Positions 49,101 through 62,100 of a DNA stretch of 64,000 bases are shown here, piece after piece (the first letter of the stretch is position 1; the number at the start of each line of letters is the position of its first letter). The translations under genes and the position numbers were made by a program. Origin of the DNA: Phoebastria nigripes (Eukaryota > Chordata > Aves > Procellariiformes > Diomedeidae); contig JAYKAV010000888.1 in the NCBI GenBank assembly GCA_035582835.1, forward strand, positions 303,380-367,379, written 5' to 3'. Under the pieces are notes generated by a model. The model did not search any database, was not told where the DNA came from, and saw nothing but the letters and a program-made list of their open reading frames with translations.

Positions 49101-52100
49101 TTTATTTCAAAGACAAATGGGGTGGAGTTAAACCTTTCTGTATAACATTAAGGCTACAGAAGAACAATTTTCAGATTTTTTTTGTGGTTGAAAGCATCTG
49201 CAAAATATCACTGCAAGGTAGGCAATGAAAAAGTTATTTTCTGCAGAGTTGTGCCACATTGCCATACTCAGAGGTTTTAATAGTATCCCAACGGTAATTT
49301 TACAGGGTTTTTTTAAGCTGTTTATTACTTCAGTTTCTTGTGGTTTTTATCTTGAAGTTTCCACCCATATAGTGAGTGGATTGCTTCTGATTTACAGCTC
49401 AGTTCTCAATTTTTTTTGTCGATTATGTATACCAAGTGACATGATGTCAAAACTACTCATAAGAAAAATTAACTTTTTCATTTGTTTTTCTGAGCATAAT
49501 ATTTTTTGAAATAGATACTTAAAATGAAATCATTAGGAAATTTAAGAAAAACTTAAGACTGTTTCAATCTAATCCAAACCAGAATGAACTCTATCATACT
49601 AATTTAAGTTTAACAATTTTCAGGCTAAGCTAGTAGGCTTTCTACTGATCCCTATTCTTTACTGGTATGCTAGATTTTATACAGAGGTTATACTTTGATG
49701 CAGTTGTGTTACTTTGTATCATTTCAATTATGAATGAATTTGCAAACTCACTTGGAGGTGCAAGGTACTTGAGTGCTCTTCATGTTATTTTCCTACAAAC
49801 AAAAAAAATCCCCTTCTGTTGGGGAACGTCTTTTTCACACTAACTCCTGCTTTTTTATAGTGTTATGTACTGGCTCCTCAAGTGGCCTGCGTAGCCTCTG
49901 AGGGAGCAACTCTGCTGCCTCTGGACTATTCATATTATTGCACTGAACTCTGCAAGGGTTATCAAATATTTGGGTTTAAAGATTTGGGAAGTATCATAGG
50001 AATTGAATGCCTTATGATTTCATGATAAATGGGGGGAAATTGCTTTTAATAATAAATATTAAATTAAAAGTTAAGAAAGAATTGGGACTTAGTGATTGAG
50101 GATCACTATTGAGGGTAGGTTGAATGAAACACAAATGTAGCCACCTATGTATTAAATGCACATCAAAAAAACAGCTCTCAGAATGCCTACTCTGTTTGGT
50201 AGCCGAGGTCCTGTTCCTAAGAAGCACTTTTGGCATGAGTGTTTCTTTCAGGGAAGGACATTCTTAGATTTCTCCCCCAACCCTGTAATTACTTGCATAG
50301 AAATCTCCAAATTTTATTTTTCTTTAATGATTCCAGTTTTATCAGAGTTTAGTCTGTATCAGAGCTCTTACTCATAGCTGCTTACCCTCATCTGGTCGTT
50401 GGTACTGCTATAAAGTAAGGTAAAGGCTCTGTGGTTCTGGATGTTAAGGTTAAAAAGTTTGTCTTTCCTTTACTCTTCAAGATATAATATTGCCAGTAAA
50501 TACTGAGGCACATAAACTGTGACTCAAATGCAACAGAGAATGATAGGTAGGTTAAGAAATTACTTTGAGATAACCTGGAGGTCAAGAACAGTCTAAAATG
50601 TTTGCTTTGGGGGATCAGAAATTGTGATTTATCAGAATACAAATTGATCCAGCTCCAGTTTCCTGAGGCCTTGGTGTATCATAACTGACAAGAGACACAC
50701 ACAGCCAAAGTCTGAAAGAGGAAGCCCACCATTTTAGACATTAGCAGAGCTGAGATCGAACTTCTGTGTCATATGCTATGATTATGATCTGCCCAAGGCT
50801 TCAGATGAAACTGTTAATTCCTGGGGTTTCCAACTCCTCGAGTTAGTGAAAATGGACATCTGCTTTGCTGAGCAGTGGTGCTGTTGCAACTCTCCTTGCA
50901 CCGGTGTCAAATTATCTTGCATACTGAGAAAAGGAATTTGGGTAACATGTACGTGCTCTCTGCTGCTTCATACACCTTTATAACTAATGATGCTCTGTTA
51001 TTACTTAAATAAGGCCATCTAGTGGTGAAATTCTAGTCATAGCTATGTCTGTGGCAGTTAATAGCTCTGAGTTTTAAAAAATTGTGGATAGGTTTGCAAA
51101 GATCTACTTAGTTTTCAGTTATATTCTAGTTTGCATTAGCTTTCACTTCAAATATTGATTCAGCAACAATTGTTCAAATTCTGTATTGTTGACCTTCAAA
51201 CTTCATATGAGGCTAGAAATGGGATGAATCACCTGGAATCTAGAGGGCGAACAGAATTAAAAACAGACTGCAATAGAATTAAATAACTTTTTCTATATGT
51301 CCTCTGTGATTTCCTCTGTATGTATGCAAATAATGTCAATAATGACAAGTAGTTTATGGTTTATGTGTTCATCTGTTACTTCTGATCTGAAACACTGTTT
51401 TTTCTTACTTTATTCCGCGTGTTCAGCAAGGGCCTTACCTGTAGCCAGGCACATATTTTTAACAATGTATTCTCTCCCTTCCTTCCTGTACATTAGTGTT
51501 AGTGTTATATGTATGTTCTTCTGGTTCAGCTGAATGATGGCTTAGTCTATCGTGTGACTTTGCACAGATGAAGCAAAATAGGAGAAATACATTCTATAGC
51601 CAGAAAATGGTTTTATCTGGGAAACAGAAATCATCAGTGTCACACTTCTGGCATCTGTCATTTAAGCTAGCCTTCATAATCTTTACACTAGTGATACGAA
51701 GTTGTGGAACTTCACATAATTGTATGTTATGTAAGAAGAGAAGCAGTGGCAAAGCTGGGAACTGCTTTATTCTGGGAGGTAGTAAGTGAGAGCATTGTCA
51801 CCAAGTCACTTACCAGAATTTGTGTGATTTATTGTCTTGCCTGCAAAAATAAAGATCTCAGGCTGCCCCTATGATGTTCTTGTTCTTCTCTAACCTTCTG
51901 TTTCCTGGGGGTTTTGCACATGGACATAAGGTTTTAATACTTTGCAGCTCAGGACTCAAGATTAGATGTAAGTACAGGCTTGACTGAGCGAATTAATTCC
52001 TTTCTGCTTCAGTCAAATCCAGAAAAAAATATGCCTCCTCCACCACTTCCTGCGACAGAACCAGGAACTGCAGTACCCCATACTTCTGAGAAAGCTGCTT

Positions 52101-54553
52101 TTAGCTAAGCTCTGCTGCTGCTTACTTGCACAACTAAAATGTCTGCCTGTGGAGGTAGGTTGACATCTGAGCAGTAAAAAATTTTGAGGGCAGAGGGAGT
52201 TTCCCTCTGATAAAACCAGAAATCAAATAAAAAGTGATTGATGGAGCTTGAGATGCGTTAAAAAAAATGCAGTATAGTGTATTCTTTAGCCACAGATAAT
52301 ATGTTGGTGGTTATCCTGTGCCCTCTACCCTGTTGCTGTTGCATTGTTTTGTCAGTATACAGACTAGTTAGTCCAGTGCTATCTTTAACTGGAAGGTATG
52401 ACTAGAGGGGTCAGCTAAGAGCATGTGGCTGATGCAATATTAACATGAAAATATTTTATTTTTTTAAAGGAAAATGTGCTTTATTGAGGTCACAGGGAGA
52501 AATGTGGGGTTTACTCTGGCTATTCTTGGATTTGTAAATGAGCAGTTTTAATGGCGATTTGGGTCTTCAAACTTTTCTATATGTTAATGGTGTTGTAAGT
52601 GTTAAGGCTTAGAGGGGAAACAAATAATGAGTGTTGTAGAGGGTCACTACTGATTTCAGTAGAGTTCATCTTAGGAAGTCTCCATATTGAAGGCAAAACC
52701 AGTGTGTTGTAAAATTGTGTCAAGCACAGTGACCATGCAGTGGGGTTAACCAAATGAATTTCCTGGAGCAGGGAAGAATGATGGGTTTTGTCCAACTCTT
52801 AAGACATTTTCATCATATCAAAGAACAGATAATTGAACTGAGGGGAAGAGGAGTTGAAATCAGTAAGGATTAAGGATTTCACACACTCCACTCCTTTCAG
52901 TAATCTCCAGTGAACACAAATGTGAAGTGTCACTATTCTTTTCTGGATGACCATCTAGTTCTAAAAACCATCCATGGGCAGTACTGTTGAAAGAGGTTTT
53001 TAACAGGAGCAGAATCTGGTGTTAAGCTTCCCTGCAGCCAGATTCTTTAGTAGTTGAGAACTGTAAAGAATGAAGCCCAAATTACTGTTTTGGTATGTTT
53101 GGTATGATGATACTTTTTTGGAACTAACATGAACAGAATTTCCTTAAAGATACTTGGAGGCCATCATTCAGGAATTGATGGAAGACAAACTTCTTTTCCC
53201 CACATTCTTCGTGTNTTCTATTTTGTTACAGAATATAGTTGTCTGCTGGTTTTTTACTTTCCGATAACTGAGTAATTTGGAGTAATTTGTTCAGCTTATG
53301 AGCAGGTTATTTCAACTAAAAGTATTATTTGTTTGAACTGTTAGGCTATTGTGCAACAGGATTGTAAAAGTCTGAATGCCACCCTCATCATATATGAAGG
53401 GAAATACCTGAAAGAAATAGGATGGTTTTGTAGATGTCATGAAATTGAAGTCAAAACCAGAGTAAAACAGAAATGTAGTTAAGTTGGCAGTGCTTTTTTT
53501 CCTATGTGTAGCTCTATAGTGCCCTGCTATTTGCTTAAAATAAGCCACTGTTATGGTGCCAAAGAGTATGGTGCACATCCCATGGCTATTTACTGGCAAG
53601 TGGAGAATAGAGAGTGGTCAGACTCCAAGTCATGCTAATAGCTGCAGGCAATTCTCTTTGAGCAGAGAGGCTGATCCTGTCTTAATAGAAACAATATTTT
53701 ATTTCCACATAATCATAACAAAACTACATATTTCCTTTAAGGTTCTTGTGGTAATAAATCATAGCAATTTTCTAAACTGGAATANTAATTGTTGTATTGG
53801 TGACAGCAATGGTTTATGTTATCTTTTAGGTCAGACACAATTAAAGGAACAACTAAACTCACTGCATTTATGATCCCTCATGACTTCAGGGCCACTGTCC
53901 TCACAGACATGCAGGTTCTTTAAACTGAATACTGCAAAGAGTAGCAATGCAGAGTGAGCCTGCGCTGCTCCACGACCAAAAGTTGTAGCTTGAAAATTAC
54001 GGAGGGAAATCTCTCAAGCTTTATTACAGGTGTAATTTTCTAGTTGCTGCTCAAAGCTGTTATTGACTTAAATGAATGTTTTGCACTGGCGAGAGCATCT
54101 GGGCCTGGCTGAAGGTAAATGTAGCCACTGATGGCATGTTTAATAAAACCTAGCATCTACATTATCTATTTAAATATTTCTCTCGAAGATGCTTAATGCT
54201 TCTGTTTAAATCTTTGCTTAGAGAAAAGATGCATTTACAGGAGAGACATGTAATGCTATAACAATTACTGGAAGGAAGACAGCGTGCTTTTTCCTTGCTT
54301 CCCAGCAGTGTGTAGTGTTGAATACTAAAAATGCTGTCCCTCTCAAGCACACTGAAGGGTTTCTTGAAATACTTTATTATCTAGGGCTTTCCAAGTTTGA
54401 GTGATCATACAACGTTCAACCAGGGTGTCTTCTGACTGTAATTTTGTAAAAGACTCCAATTTTCTTAAATGTCTCTAAATCTGGAAAACTCCACAGATAA
54501 TGGCAATGGCTTAACAGAAATAGCACCTGGTCTATCAAAATAAGTTGTTCCTT
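43123..54553. other. intergenic, no gene seen
   Basis: About 11.4 kb. A T14 run lies at 45171-45184 and an A18 run at 45316-45333 next to a C-rich (CCCCA)n-like patch. A slightly GC-richer block at about 43790-44040 ends in a plus-strand AATAAA (44026-44031), and a similar short motif recurs near 51843. Both might be remnants of old elements. The 139-codon minus frame at 43629-44048 begins at a non-ATG codon and shows no family features. Confidence 0.65.
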
Positions 54554-54778
54554 AAAAAACAACAACAACAACAACAAACCAAACCAAACAACAACAACAA
54601 CAACAACAACAAAAAACACCAAAAAAAAGCCCCCAAAAAACCCAACACACACACACAAAAAACCCCACCAAAAAAAAAACCAAAAAACAAAAAACAAAAA
54701 ACAAAAAACAAAAAACAAAAAACAAAAAACAAAAAAACCCAAACAAACAAACAAACAAAAAACCCACCACCAACAAAA
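54554..54778. repeat. 225-bp tract of A and C only (one G), with CAA and CAAAAAA repeats
   Basis: Every base from 54554 to 54778 is A or C except one G at 54629. Sub-blocks include (CAA)n at 54559-54613, a (CA)n patch near 54644-54656, about eight copies of a heptamer CAAAAAA at about 54682-54738, and (CAAA)n at about 54741-54758. Apparent frames on either strand here are low-complexity translations and not genes. Confidence 0.95.
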
Positions 54779-57700
54779 TAACCCCAAACCATATGTCTTA
54801 GAAAAGTCTTTGGCTTCTTAGATTTCTCTGGAGTAGTAGTAGGAAGCAAGCTGCATCCTCTGAACCTCTGGTGGTTCTTCTTTTAGATGTTTTAAGTTTT
54901 TATTCGTGGACTGGGGAGAGACCAGCTGATGCAATTGGAAAGTAAAAAAAAAATGTATTCTGCTATCATAGAAGCTGCTGCTTTCCCACTAAACTGACTA
55001 ATAAGATATCTTATCTCCTACATTTTCCATTCCTCAGTTCTTGTGTGGTATAGTCATGCTCAGCGCAAATGCTGCTAAACTTTAAGATATTTGATGCTGT
55101 TTTCAGTACTAAAAATTGACTATATACTTGAACAGTTTTGCTTCACAGTTTTGTAGGATTGGATCTCAGTCCCTAAATCAGAGGTTGCTGAATAGTTAAC
55201 AAAAACGAAGAGGTTATCTGAGAAATTAACTAAGTGATGTTTTTATATACATTTATATTTCACGGTCTTCAGCTGGCAGAGGCAACCATATGTTTGGGTC
55301 TTTCACAATATCTGCTTTTAAGCATGGTTACTTAAGTATGATTCAGAAGATATGAAGTGTGAGTTATATAGTAAATGGCTAAAGGCACTTCCATAGGACG
55401 AGCGACAACGCAGAAATTAGCCTGAAAATGGATGTGAGTGTATCCCTTGGCTTGCCTTCTGAGCAGACACGTATAATCTCTCTGGTGTGTTGAATGGAAG
55501 CTATGTAGCTGTGGTTAGTACAGAGCTGAATTCAGATCAATTCTGCTGAGAGTTTGGGCATGTTAGCTGGGCTCAGTGTTATATTAACTGTGGTTACACA
55601 GTTTTTGGCTGGCTCCAAATACAAGCCAAACGCAACAGAAGAGTAGGTATATGCTGAAATATTTAGCTCCATTGGGAGTAAAATTTCTAAATAAATTTGA
55701 GGATCTGGGACTAGTTAAACAGGCAAAGGTATACAGGTGTCCAGAGGGAGTTAGGTTTCCAATTAACTTCATATTTTGAAAAGCCAATTTAGTACTCCAT
55801 TGAATATTGATATTAGTAGCATTATTTTAATCATTGGCTTTACTGAAGTAGAAAGTGACAAACCATTTAATCTGTTTATATTACCCTAGCAGAAAAAGCA
55901 TTATGAACTAATCTTCAGCTCCATCTTTTAAATTATCCTTAAGTCAAATAATTCAGTGCTTCTATGATTGTACCAGTTCAATCTTATAATCAGTTTAAGG
56001 TAAACAGAAAGCAAAAATGCTTTTATGAAACTTAGTTGTAATGACTGGAAGACCCTGAACTATGGTCAATTTGAATGGCACCAGCTGAGGCCAGACAGTG
56101 TGAAACAGCTAAGGCAGCATTTGATTAAATTTCATTTAACATAGACCTCCACAGATGAAAAGCTATGAANTACTAGGCTTACTTAACAGCGTGAAAACGT
56201 TACAGTTGAGAAGTTCTCATTGACTGGAAGTTGTAAATGAAGTTTACATTTGGGAAAGGAAAAACAAAGATAAAAAACTTAAACCTCCAACCATGCTATA
56301 GCCAGGACTTTGCCAAATACAAATGCATCTCATAGCTGCATAGGTGGTGCTGACTGTGTTGAAGGTGACTTCAGCTCCAATTTTTAAGCATCTTGTGCAG
56401 AGATTGAATGCCTCAGTAGAGCAGTGTACTGGTCCACTCTCAAATTGAGTATATAGGAGAACATTTAAACATACTGCTTTATTTCCTATGTACCAATGCT
56501 GCTGCATGAATTGGAAGCTCAGAATTTTCACCTGGACTGTAGGTCAAGGTGTTTTCATGAAATCACCCTCAGTTTTAACTGGTATATATGCTTAGTTACG
56601 GTGACAGAGAGAAACAACTTCTTGGTTTCTTTGTACTACGTAGCACATGAGAAATGGCAACTAATTTGAAATAATTATTATTATTATTAATTTCAATTTA
56701 ATTTCAATAGATGCATTAATTAACCTTGACTATTCTAGTGGTATTATCCATGCTTCATATTAAATATTTAAGCTTTATAAACTACTAAGAAACTGAAATG
56801 ACTTTCTAGAGACTGACAGGTTTTTGTAAGTTCTTGTCTGATATGTGTAATTTTCTAGCTTTCATTTTCCCATGATTATGGAAACTTATTCAGTTCTTTC
56901 TAAGGCTGGTATTAATGGTTTCATTCTGCCATGTCAGAATAGCTGTAGTATGTATAAGTCTCCTTACATGCATGATAAGCAGTGTGTCATTCCAGCAAAG
57001 ATGTAAATATGATACTTGAAATCTGGAAGTTTATTGCCATTTGGCAAATTAAAATTATCTCAAATTAGTTAATATCATAGTAGAATGGATCATAAAGTGT
57101 AGTACAGATGATGTTTCAAAAGATTACCAAAATTCTTTATCTTGGAATTTGGTAGATCATGTGAATAAGCAGCTAGCAGTTTCACTGTCAAGCCCAATGC
57201 AGTGCTAAATAAAAAAGTATTTGTTATTAAAAAATAGATCAATTTTTTTGCGTTCTTTATCGAAAGGTTTTACTCATTCTCTTACTTTGCTTGTGCAAAA
57301 AAGGAAATCTTGCCTCTGGGCAGTGACAAAGCTTTGTGGCAATATTCTCTGAAGTTCTGAGTCTTGAAACATTGAACAAATGGTGAGCCAAACTTCCATT
57401 TCAAACTTCGTCTCAAAGATTTTATTGCGATCATAATTGATGTTAATGGTGTACTAAGAAACTTTGTGGAATGAACAGTACAACATAAAAGTAAAACTTC
57501 TGTAAAGAATAACCAAACCTAACCATTTCTGATGGCAAAACCAGGCTCCGCTTAAGGGACAACAGATGTTTTTTCATCTTACCATAATTTCAATGTTTAG
57601 TGATACCCCAGGAGGAACAAACTACACGTCTAAGGTTTTGTTATCTGCCATAGATGAAAAATTGCTTTGAAACTGTGCCAGGAAAATACAAAATTAGTTT

Positions 57701-58362
57701 GTATAACACAGATTCCATACGTAAAAACTACATGGGGCAGCTGTGGTTTTGGACTTTATTTTATTCAACTTCGATTCTACTTTTTCAGCTGGGCGTAAAT
57801 GTACACAATACCAATTGGGAGGTCTGCTTCCACCTTTTATCTCTGAAAGTTTAGGTAGGTTTTTCTGAACTTAAAATGCAAACACAAAAAATTTTCAGAA
57901 GAAATACATGGCCACTCCAAATGCTAACCAATTTTTCTCATTTTCTCTTTGATAGTATACTCTGGATGTTAAAGACAGACTAAGAATGAATTATTGAACA
58001 TTTATTACCACATTAATAATAAACAAAAATGAGTTAGCAAGAGAGGCAAACCAGTATTTTAGGTAGATATTTTAAGTAAGTTGAAATAAATATATTTAAG
58101 AATTTATTTCTACTAAATTCATACTGGTATCACATGAAACCTTTAAGTTTGTGGTCTTTAACTTCCAAATTGCCTTTAGTGACATAATCTAGGAAAAAAT
58201 CTTAATTGATTAAGTTAAATGAATCTGCCCTTACGCAGTACTGTTTTTTAAAAAAAAAAAAAAAACAAACAAAAAAAAAAAACTTGAAGGTTGTAGTAGT
58301 ACAATGTAATAGCTACAAGTTAGGATGTTGTGTCATGTCATGTTCTGAAAATTAATATGAAT
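54779..58362. other. intergenic, no gene seen
   Basis: AT-rich DNA with an (ATT)n patch at about 56674-56690 and an A-rich stretch at about 58249-58282 that is broken by two C. No exon or repeat family was recognised. Confidence 0.7.
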
Positions 58363-59092
58363 NNNNNNNNNNNNNNNNNNNNNNNNNNNNNNNNNNNNNN
58401 NNNNNNNNNNNNNNNNNNNNNNNNNNNNNNNNNNNNNNNNNNNNNNNNNNNNNNNNNNNNNNNNNNNNNNNNNNNNNNNNNNNNNNNNNNNNNNNNNNNN
58501 NNNNNNNNNNNNNNNNNNNNNNNNNNNNNNNNNNNNNNNNNNNNNNNNNNNNNNNNNNNNNNNNNNNNNNNNNNNNNNNNNNNNNNNNNNNNNNNNNNNN
58601 NNNNNNNNNNNNNNNNNNNNNNNNNNNNNNNNNNNNNNNNNNNNNNNNNNNNNNNNNNNNNNNNNNNNNNNNNNNNNNNNNNNNNNNNNNNNNNNNNNNN
58701 NNNNNNNNNNNNNNNNNNNNNNNNNNNNNNNNNNNNNNNNNNNNNNNNNNNNNNNNNNNNNNNNNNNNNNNNNNNNNNNNNNNNNNNNNNNNNNNNNNNN
58801 NNNNNNNNNNNNNNNNNNNNNNNNNNNNNNNNNNNNNNNNNNNNNNNNNNNNNNNNNNNNNNNNNNNNNNNNNNNNNNNNNNNNNNNNNNNNNNNNNNNN
58901 NNNNNNNNNNNNNNNNNNNNNNNNNNNNNNNNNNNNNNNNNNNNNNNNNNNNNNNNNNNNNNNNNNNNNNNNNNNNNNNNNNNNNNNNNNNNNNNNNNNN
59001 NNNNNNNNNNNNNNNNNNNNNNNNNNNNNNNNNNNNNNNNNNNNNNNNNNNNNNNNNNNNNNNNNNNNNNNNNNNNNNNNNNNNNNNNNNNN
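58363..59092. other. assembly gap (730 N)
   Basis: A run of N, bordered on the right by T30 (59093-59122). The gap probably arose from a homopolymer or repeat that could not be bridged. What it hides cannot be told. Confidence 0.97.

Positions 59093-59122
<30 letters not shown>
59093..59122. repeat. T30 homopolymer at the gap edge
   Basis: Thirty T adjoin the gap; the true length is unknown because the gap cuts it. No polyadenylation signal lies within 30 bases on the minus strand side. Confidence 0.9.
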
Positions 59123-59126
<4 letters not shown>

Positions 59127-62100
59127 GCACACTAGTAAACAGGAGGGCATTAAATGATTTTCCTTCAGGACAGGCTACTGTAATATGTAAACTCATCAGG
59201 AAATCCATTTGCTGAAAAGTTTTTCTACAAGAAAAACTTCTGTGTGAAGTCAGCAATACCAGANAATAGCAAGCCTCTGCTAATAAAATGTTATGTAGAT
59301 CTGGCAGATATTTGGACTTTTTAAAACTCTTTAGATAAATGCAGTTGAATTTAAATAAGGTTAACTTTAATTCATTAGAACTATAATACCTTTCAGAAAT
59401 ACGAATTACCATGCAGCTTATTCCATATTTGCTGAACGAGGCAAATGCAAAGACTGTTGAAGAATGTTAAAGCTGACTTAACTAAAGTTATAGATATCTT
59501 ACTAATAAAAGCTGTTCCATTGTATCACAGAGCTGGAATAGACTACTCCATGCCTTTGCCTGATTTTCTATTTCTAAACCACTCCAAGGGTGTTTATCGA
59601 GTGCCTAAATACTGTTCCCTAGTGATAAGTAACTACTGGAAGTAATTAGTGTTTCACTACCCATATTAGAAATTTTTTCTTAACATTAGACAAGAATTTC
59701 TCGCTGCAGTAACTGAAAGTGCAAGAAGCAACTGCAGGTCCAGTGTTAATTCTCTATCCANCATGCAGAGAAGCAACTCTTCTGTTCTTTCCTGAAATAA
59801 ACACTCGTTTCTTCATCTTTTTGTTACCTTTTTGTGTACTTAAGTTTGTCTCCCCTTAACTTTTTTAACCTTAGACTACACTCCAACTCATTGAGTCTTA
59901 CCTAAGTAATACTTTAATGCCTCTGGTCATTCCCTCTGCCCTCTTTGGGAATGGTTCTCATTTATCTAATGAGCTTGACTGGACTATATTCAGGTTTGGG
60001 TGTCTGACTGTACTCCAGCAACATCCTAGTTCCTTTGCTGTTTTCTCAAGAGTATTATCTCAGGGTTTGTAATCTACTGTTGCCCCTAACTATTGTTCCC
60101 TTACTTGGCCTAAATTCTTGATTAATGGTCTGCGGGAATCTGGACTCATCACTTCTAAATAGCCATTATATTTTTCAAGACTATCTGATTAATTTTGAAC
60201 GTTAGTACTATTCTCCAGCATTCTTTTACTTAATCCCAGATGTTGCCAGCTGCATGCTTATGAAGTATATTTGGTTACATAATTGGTTGAATGAAAATAA
60301 AAATAATGACTACATTGAATAATATTGGAACTATCTGGAGTTCTAAAACTAGAAATAAATAAATTACAATGTTAGGGGAGTAATACGTAGCTAGGTGAGT
60401 TCTAGGGGCTGTAGGCTTGATTGCACAAGGTCAAAATCCTTAAGCTAGGAGAAGAATCCATTGGAATTACTATCCAAGGTAAGTTTCTTGAGGATATTTT
60501 GTGCCTTAGTAGTTTGCAGGCTGATGCCTGGGCTGAATCTCAATAGATTCTCCCCTACCTTCATACAATTTCTTTATCTCTAAAAATATTCTCTCTAGGA
60601 ATGAAATGGTATTGCAAGAACGCTAATTTCTTTTACAGTTTACAGAGTCTTATGTTTTCGAAGGTCTATTCCACATGGTCTTACTAAAGGATGTGGAGTA
60701 GATGTTCCCCAGTAGTATGTAATTTAGTTACAATCCATGAAAGCTGAACTGTCACCATAAAATGTGATAGTGGGAGAGCAGATATATGGTTTTGAGTTTA
60801 ACAGGCTTGGTTCCCTGAAATCTTTTCCCACTAACAGAATTTGTAGAGTTCTAGAAAAACATACATGCTTGCTTTGTTGTGACTTGCACAGCTGTTTGTG
60901 ATGAGGAAAGACTTTTTTTTTTTTTTTTACTTCAAGCTAATGCGTTAATTAGATTTTTAAACATTATTTTCAGCCTGGATTAGTTCATGTCCTGAGGCCA
61001 CAGGAAGAAGTGCTTAGAAATCAATTTATTGGTTGCTGATTAGCCTACACCCTCAAGTGTAAGCAAAGTTTACCTATTTACATCTGTCAGTCACTTAACT
61101 GATTACAGGATAACTTGCTATTCCTCCAACTCATTTTTGTTGCTATTTGAGGATTTAGATGAGTTTTCTTGTGTTATCTTCCTGGTAGTTAAGTTCTCAG
61201 AACAAAATATTGTGCTTGTACTTGTGATCCTATTAAGGTGTCTTTTGAAAGAATGGACATTTCCTTCTCTTTGTTGGTCAAGATTTGCAGTTTAGAATAA
61301 CAGTTGGTTGTTTTTTTTTTTTTCTTGTTAGGTCCCTATTAAGGTTTACATTTGAAATGCTATCAACCCTCACTATATATTGGTTGCTGGCCCTTAAAAC
61401 ATTTGCTGCCAACCATGTGTTACTGTCTAGTTTTGGTACTTAGTGACACAATTGGTAACCTAGTCCACATTTCTGTGAAGTATCTGTAATTTATTCTATA
61501 TGGACAAAATATCTTTAAAAAGAAAAAAATGTTTTGAAGCCTTAAACTCTCCCTGCTGGATTTTTACTCTAATATTCTAATTATCTAAAACAGTCTACAA
61601 GTGTAAACATAAACATAACTCTGTCAGTTCTGAGTTCTTGGGATTTTGATGAGCCTCTATTGAGTAGAAGAGAATTGATTACTGGGTCAACCAAAAATGG
61701 ATAAGTTAAGATTGGCTGAGAAAAATATTTTAATATAGTCCTTACTGTCTTGAGCAGAGACCATAAGAGACAGCTTATCTAGGCATACCTTCAGTTTTTT
61801 ATTTAGAAAAAACCAACCAAACAAGACGCCCAAATCTGTTAATCTTGTTTTATTTGGTTCTATCAATTGATAGAAATCCTAAATCACAAGAGAGAGCAAT
61901 AAAGGGGAAGATAACTCAAGAATGTCTTATTCTGTTTTAATGGAATTGTTTTAGTTACAGTGGCAATATGGTAACACAAATGAAAGGAATAATTTTATAT
62001 TTTCAGATATCTTTATTTCATTTATTAGAACATTTCAAAGTGAACTTGTGACTCTGTAGGATGATATTGCTGCATGCGCTAGGAATACATCTAGTGTTGC

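Noticed and set aside
54416..54849. Frames of 74 to 123 codons rich in Phe/Val/Cys or in Gln/Asn/Lys/Pro
   Set aside because: They are translations of the A/C-only simple repeat, and frames on both strands exist at the same place.
58333..59412. Frames of 264 and 359 codons
   Set aside because: They run through 730 N bases, which cannot produce stops; the few real residues at either end are unremarkable.
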